A stretch of 64,000 bases of DNA, taken from assembly GCA_002989075.1 (NCBI GenBank), contig PSQN01000012.1, positions 124,001 to 188,000 of the forward strand, written 5' to 3'. Position 1 is the stretch's first letter, and every line of letters starts with the position of its first letter. The notes under the pieces were generated by a model. The model saw nothing but the letters and a program-made list of their open reading frames with translations, was not told where the DNA came from and did not search any database. Made by a program: the position numbers and the translations under genes. The stretch comes from Arthonia radiata (Eukaryota; Ascomycota; Arthoniomycetes; Arthoniales; Arthoniaceae). This document shows, piece after piece, positions 61,398 to 64,000 of this stretch.

Positions 61398-61684
61398 CGG
61401 GGGGTGTCAGAAAATGTACATCTAGCGGACTGTAAAGAATAGTTGCGGACGATTGAAGGAGAACAGGTAGAACAGTCCTATACAGTCGCTGTTGCCTCGA
61501 CAAATCCGTAATTTCAGATAGTATTCACGTCAAACCTGCGTGTCCAACGTTCCTCCTCCAAGATGGCGTAGAGTCTGCCAAGATCCAAGAGTTCGGCACC
61601 GGCGTGTTAGCTAGAGCCGAACAAATCAAAAATAATATAATATCTTGATAGCGAACAGTGTCCTTGATTGACTATTGGGCACCG

Positions 61685-61695
61685 TGGCCTAATGG
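61685..61695 (+). promoter_or_regulatory. Pol III A box of the tRNA gene
   Basis: TGGCCTAATGG fits the A-box consensus (T-R-G-Y-N-N-A..G). Confidence 0.8.
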
Positions 61696-61709
61696 TAAGG
61701 CGTTGCTTT

Positions 61710-61765
61710 GTGAGTACCAATACACCACCAGACCCGCTCTAGGGTAATATCTAACCTGTACACAG
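61710..61765 (+). other. Putative spliceosomal-type intron 1 in the tRNA gene
   Basis: 56 nt: donor GTGAGT, CTAAC branch-like site at 61751-61755, acceptor CACAG. Lies between tRNA positions 33 and 34. Its length and signals are like those of introns in neighbouring protein genes. Confidence 0.65.
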
Positions 61766-61779
61766 CCGGTGGCAAAGAT

Positions 61780-61828
61780 GTCAGTATAGTCATCCTTGCG
61801 ACGAATAATTCACTGACGCCAAAATAAG
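61780..61828 (+). other. Putative spliceosomal-type intron 2 in the tRNA gene
   Basis: 49 nt: donor GTCAGT, CTGAC branch-like site at 61813-61817, acceptor AAG. Interrupts the variable loop; removal yields AGATT followed by the T stem. Confidence 0.65.
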
Positions 61829-61832
61829 TGTG

Positions 61833-61843
61833 GGTTCGAGTCC
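61833..61843 (+). promoter_or_regulatory. Pol III B box of the tRNA gene
   Basis: GGTTCGAGTCC matches the B-box consensus exactly. The introns stretch A-to-B spacing to about 148 bp. Confidence 0.85.
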
Positions 61844-61863
61844 CATCGGTGTCGCAGCTATGC

Positions 61864-61868
61864 TTTTT
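61864..61868 (+). terminator. Pol III terminator
   Basis: TTTTT ten bases after the tRNA discriminator, followed by a second T-run. Confidence 0.75.
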
Positions 61869-62343
61869 GTTTTGCTCTGGTGCCGATACAATGCTGACGA
61901 TGTGCAGTAAGGTCTTCTACGGTCATACAGCGTGGAAAGGGGTTCTTCGGGACGTTCCGGTATTCGGGGCTAGTGAGAGCATATGTGGCACCGCACCAGA
62001 TTCTTCACTAATTGCATTTTGAACATAGACATTTAAAAACCTACTGCAGCGTCTGCTCGGATCCTGAACTAAGGGTATCACATGGTTTAGAGCGTTCGCA
62101 GACCCATCATCTTGCTCTCGATTGAAGTTGGCGCTATCAAGGGGTAGTACCAGATGAGGTATAATGCTGCTTGCTCGTGCCAAGACCTCGGCTCTCTTGC
62201 CCCGCAAGGCCTCATGTTCTGAGAGATGGCCATAATGTGCAGCAAGCACCAGTGGGCTCTTCATCCCTTTAATCCCTGTGTTATTGCCAGTGCAGTGGCG
62301 CCGTAGCTCAAGGAAATTCGTGAACTGTTCTGAACAAGATACA
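61869..62343. other. Intergenic between tRNA and hydratase genes
   Basis: 475 bp. A 169-codon minus-strand frame here runs into and overlaps the hydratase first exon and has no recognisable domain, so it is not called. Confidence 0.5.
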
Positions 62344-63358
62344 ATGGCTGGAGCCGGCCACCAATTCCCACCTGTTGAGGTCTCGTGGAACAAGCGAGAT
62401 CTCCTGCTCTTCGCCAGCAGCATCGGGTGCACAGTCGACGAGCTTCACTTCCTCTACGTATGTCAGATCCCCCTCCCTGATTCAATGCTGTTCACTTCAG
62501 CAAATAACGACTACTGTACTTACTAGCATCCTACTAAATTGTATACAGGAACTCCACCCCTCCTTTCAAGCCTTCCCCACCTATCCCATCCTCCTCCCCT
62601 TCAAGCACACCGATCAAGATGTCGTCGACTTCTACGCGCGCCAATCTTCCTCCGGCTCTTCCATCCCGGGTGTACCAAAGCTAGACTCTCGCCGCGTTGT
62701 CGACGGCCAGCGCAAGATCACACTATTCAAGCCCTTGCCAGTCACGTCCGCTGGTAGAAAGTTTGAGGTCAGGAATAAAGTCCTCGGCGTGTACGACAAG
62801 GGCAAGGCGACAGTCATGGAGACTGAGCAGTCAATTGTCGAAGCGAGCAGCGGGGAGGTATACAGCAAAGTCGTTGGCTCGGCGTTCTTCGTAGGCCAAG
62901 GCGGGTGGGGTGGTCCGAAGGGAGAGAAGGGCGCAGACTACTCGCCGCCGAAAGACAAGAAGCCGGATGCAGTTGCTGAGGTGCAAACAACGGCCGAGAC
63001 AGCACACCTTTACAGGTTAAATGGCGACTACAACCCACTGCACGCAACCCCAGAGCCAGGTCAGAAGATGGGCTTCGGTGGTGCGATCATGCATGGACTG
63101 TACAGTTGGAATACCAGCGCGCATGCGGTGCTAAAAGCGTTTGGCGGCAGCGATGCGCAGAATCTAAAGAGCTATGAGGCGAGGTTTGCGAGCCCAGTAA
63201 AGCCCGGGGAGAAGCTGGTAACAGAGATGTGGCGAACGGGAAAGAGCGAGGACGGGGCAGAAGAGGTGGTTTTTATTGCAAAGACGGGTGCCGGCAAGGT
63301 CGCGTTGAGCAATGGGCGAGCGCTGGTGAAGGTGACCGAAGTGAAGAGCAAGCTGTGA
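62344..63358 (+). CDS. MaoC-type (R)-specific enoyl-CoA hydratase, peroxisomal
   Basis: Double hot-dog hydratase acting on 2-enoyl-CoA, most likely in peroxisomal beta-oxidation. Exons 62344-62457 and 62549-63358, 91-nt intron (GTATGT..ATACAG); 307 aa. The join reads ..DELHFLY/ELHPSFQAFPTYP.., as in fungal homologues. The hydratase-2 motif YRLNGDYNPLHATPE is at about residues 193-207 with Asp and His in the expected catalytic positions, followed by GFGGAIMHGLYSW. The last three residues are SKL, a perfect PTS1 peroxisomal import signal. No acyl-CoA dehydrogenase or SDR domain is attached, so this is the hydratase alone. Confidence 0.9.
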
Positions 63359-63532
63359 AACAACTTTACACAAGCAATGAATGTACGCATATATACTGAA
63401 CGTCCACACAAATATTGGTTATACGCTTTGCGTCCGTCTCAGGAATTTCTCTGCGCACCACGACCGTCGTCACTATCATAGCCCCTCATCGAGCTCATCG
63501 TCCTTTGGCTCAATCAAATACTCTCTCACTTA

Positions 63533-64000
63533 TCACAACTGCTTAGATCTTCTTTCACCTTCCCCACCGCTCTCATCCTCATCCACCTCCCCAACACCTT
63601 TCCTCACTCTCTGCTGCTCATCCAGCGCCCACCACCCCAGACTTTCTGCAAGCCACACAAAATAGACAGCGCTCAGCATATTCACCCAATACATTAATGC
63701 CACAACCCATCGCAAACCCGGAAACGCCATCCCATATATATACGGATTCACATGATCCTCCTGCTTCGTGATCATCCACTTGCCATTTTGCCCTTCATCG
63801 TCTCGCTCCCTTACTGCGCCGTCATCTCTGCTGACATCTCCCCGCGCAAGCGTCAAGTGAATCTTCATCTCAATGCTCGGCCGCCATCCAGTCCAAGCCG
63901 TAAGAAGATAGATAACAGGCTGCTGCACAAGGTCAACCCACAGCTTCCCCGTCCCATCGCCTCGGTCCCTCCATCCTACGTCCTCGACCACGAAGCGCGT
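63533..64000 (-). CDS. C-terminal part of an unrecognised membrane protein (runs off the window)
   Basis: The frame is open to the last base of the window, so the start lies beyond it. 155 visible residues. Hydrophobic segments LVQQPVIYLLTAWTGW and YGMAFPGLRWVVALMYWVNMLSAVYFVWLAESLG suggest two membrane helices separated by a hydrophilic loop with charged runs (RDDGAVRERDDEG). An acidic/basic tail ends ERRSKQL. Family not recognised. Convergent with the hydratase gene, about 175 bp between stops. Confidence 0.6.
   Translation of the reverse strand, partial: TRFVVEDVGWRDRGDGTGKLWVDLVQQPVIYLLTAWTGWRPSIEMKIHLTLARGDVSRDDGAVRERDDEGQNGKWMITKQEDHVNPYIYGMAFPGLRWVVALMYWVNMLSAVYFVWLAESLGWWALDEQQRVRKGVGEVDEDESGGEGERRSKQL

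Larger units (their letters stand above)
61678..61854 (+). tRNA. tRNA-Arg(CCG)-like gene with two non-canonical GT..AG introns
   Basis: Acceptor stem GGCACCG (61678-61684) pairs with CGGTGTC (61847-61853), discriminator G at 61854. D arm GCCT/AGGC with loop AATGGTA (61687-61701). T arm GTGGG/CCCAT with loop TTCGAGT (61830-61846). The unspliced middle does not fold. Removing 61710-61765 and 61780-61828 gives anticodon stem TTGCT/GGCAA, a 7-nt loop TTCCGGT (anticodon CCG, G37) and variable loop AGATT: a complete 72-nt cloverleaf. D arm, variable loop, T arm and G73 resemble eukaryotic tRNA-Arg. A canonical tRNA intron at 37/38 (61714-61769) would also restore a 7-nt loop, with anticodon GTG, but the body is unlike tRNA-His and the second intron would stay unexplained. 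Pol III boxes and a T-run terminator support a real gene. Confidence 0.8.

Noticed and set aside
61714-61769. tRNA-His(GTG) with a canonical 37/38 intron
   Set aside because: It also yields a 7-nt loop, but leaves the second insertion unexplained, and the D arm, variable loop, T arm and discriminator G resemble tRNA-Arg.
61923-62432. 169-codon minus-strand frame
   Set aside because: Overlaps the first exon of the hydratase gene, no domain or signal recognised.

Overview
The window looks like a filamentous ascomycete nuclear genome, probably Dothideomycetes (inference). Introns are short (about 50-100 nt) with GT..AG ends and CTAAC/CTGAC-type branch sites. The genes are fungal (branched-chain amino-acid synthesis, ferric reductase, GH18 chitinase with hevein-type domains, A-domain-only synthetase). 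A central block of about 36.6 kb is extremely AT-rich and full of C-to-T and G-to-A changes that turn every transposon frame into stops, the signature of repeat-induced point mutation (RIP).

Left gene-rich arm (1-10910): the 3' part of a phosphofructokinase gene, acetolactate synthase ILV2 (one 3' intron), a ferric-reductase-like flavocytochrome on the minus strand (two introns), a small very acidic nuclear protein (two introns), an SRR1-domain protein on the minus strand, then about 1.9 kb with no convincing gene.

Central island (10911-47576): the whole island lies inside one hAT DNA transposon. Near-identical 26-bp terminal inverted repeats lie at 10919-10944 and 47543-47568, flanked by a perfect 8-bp target duplication GCTTTAGA. 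Three copies of one Ty3/gypsy chromodomain family (450-bp LTRs, family A), one Ty1/copia element and one second Ty3/gypsy family (677-bp LTRs, family B) accumulated inside it. Nesting reaches four levels: hAT, then copia, then family A copy 3, then family B. Target duplications AAAGT, TTAAT and CTTAC are exact; the right side of copy 3 is rearranged. Family A copies carry an antisense cysteine-rich plus heptad-rich reading frame next to the 3' LTR.

Right gene-rich arm (47577-64000): a lineage-specific-looking hypothetical protein, a secreted multidomain chitinase (seven exons), a GC-rich repeat cluster, a Nudix hydrolase, an adenylation-domain-only enzyme, a trimethyllysine-dioxygenase-like enzyme, a tRNA gene, a MaoC-type hydratase with a peroxisomal SKL tail, and the end of a membrane protein running off the window.

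The most unusual item is the tRNA gene at 61678-61854. As written it does not fold. Removing two GT..AG segments with branch-site-like CTAAC and CTGAC (56 nt and 49 nt) leaves a perfect 72-nt cloverleaf resembling tRNA-Arg(CCG). Neither intron sits at the canonical position 37/38, which suggests spliceosome-type introns in a Pol III tRNA gene.
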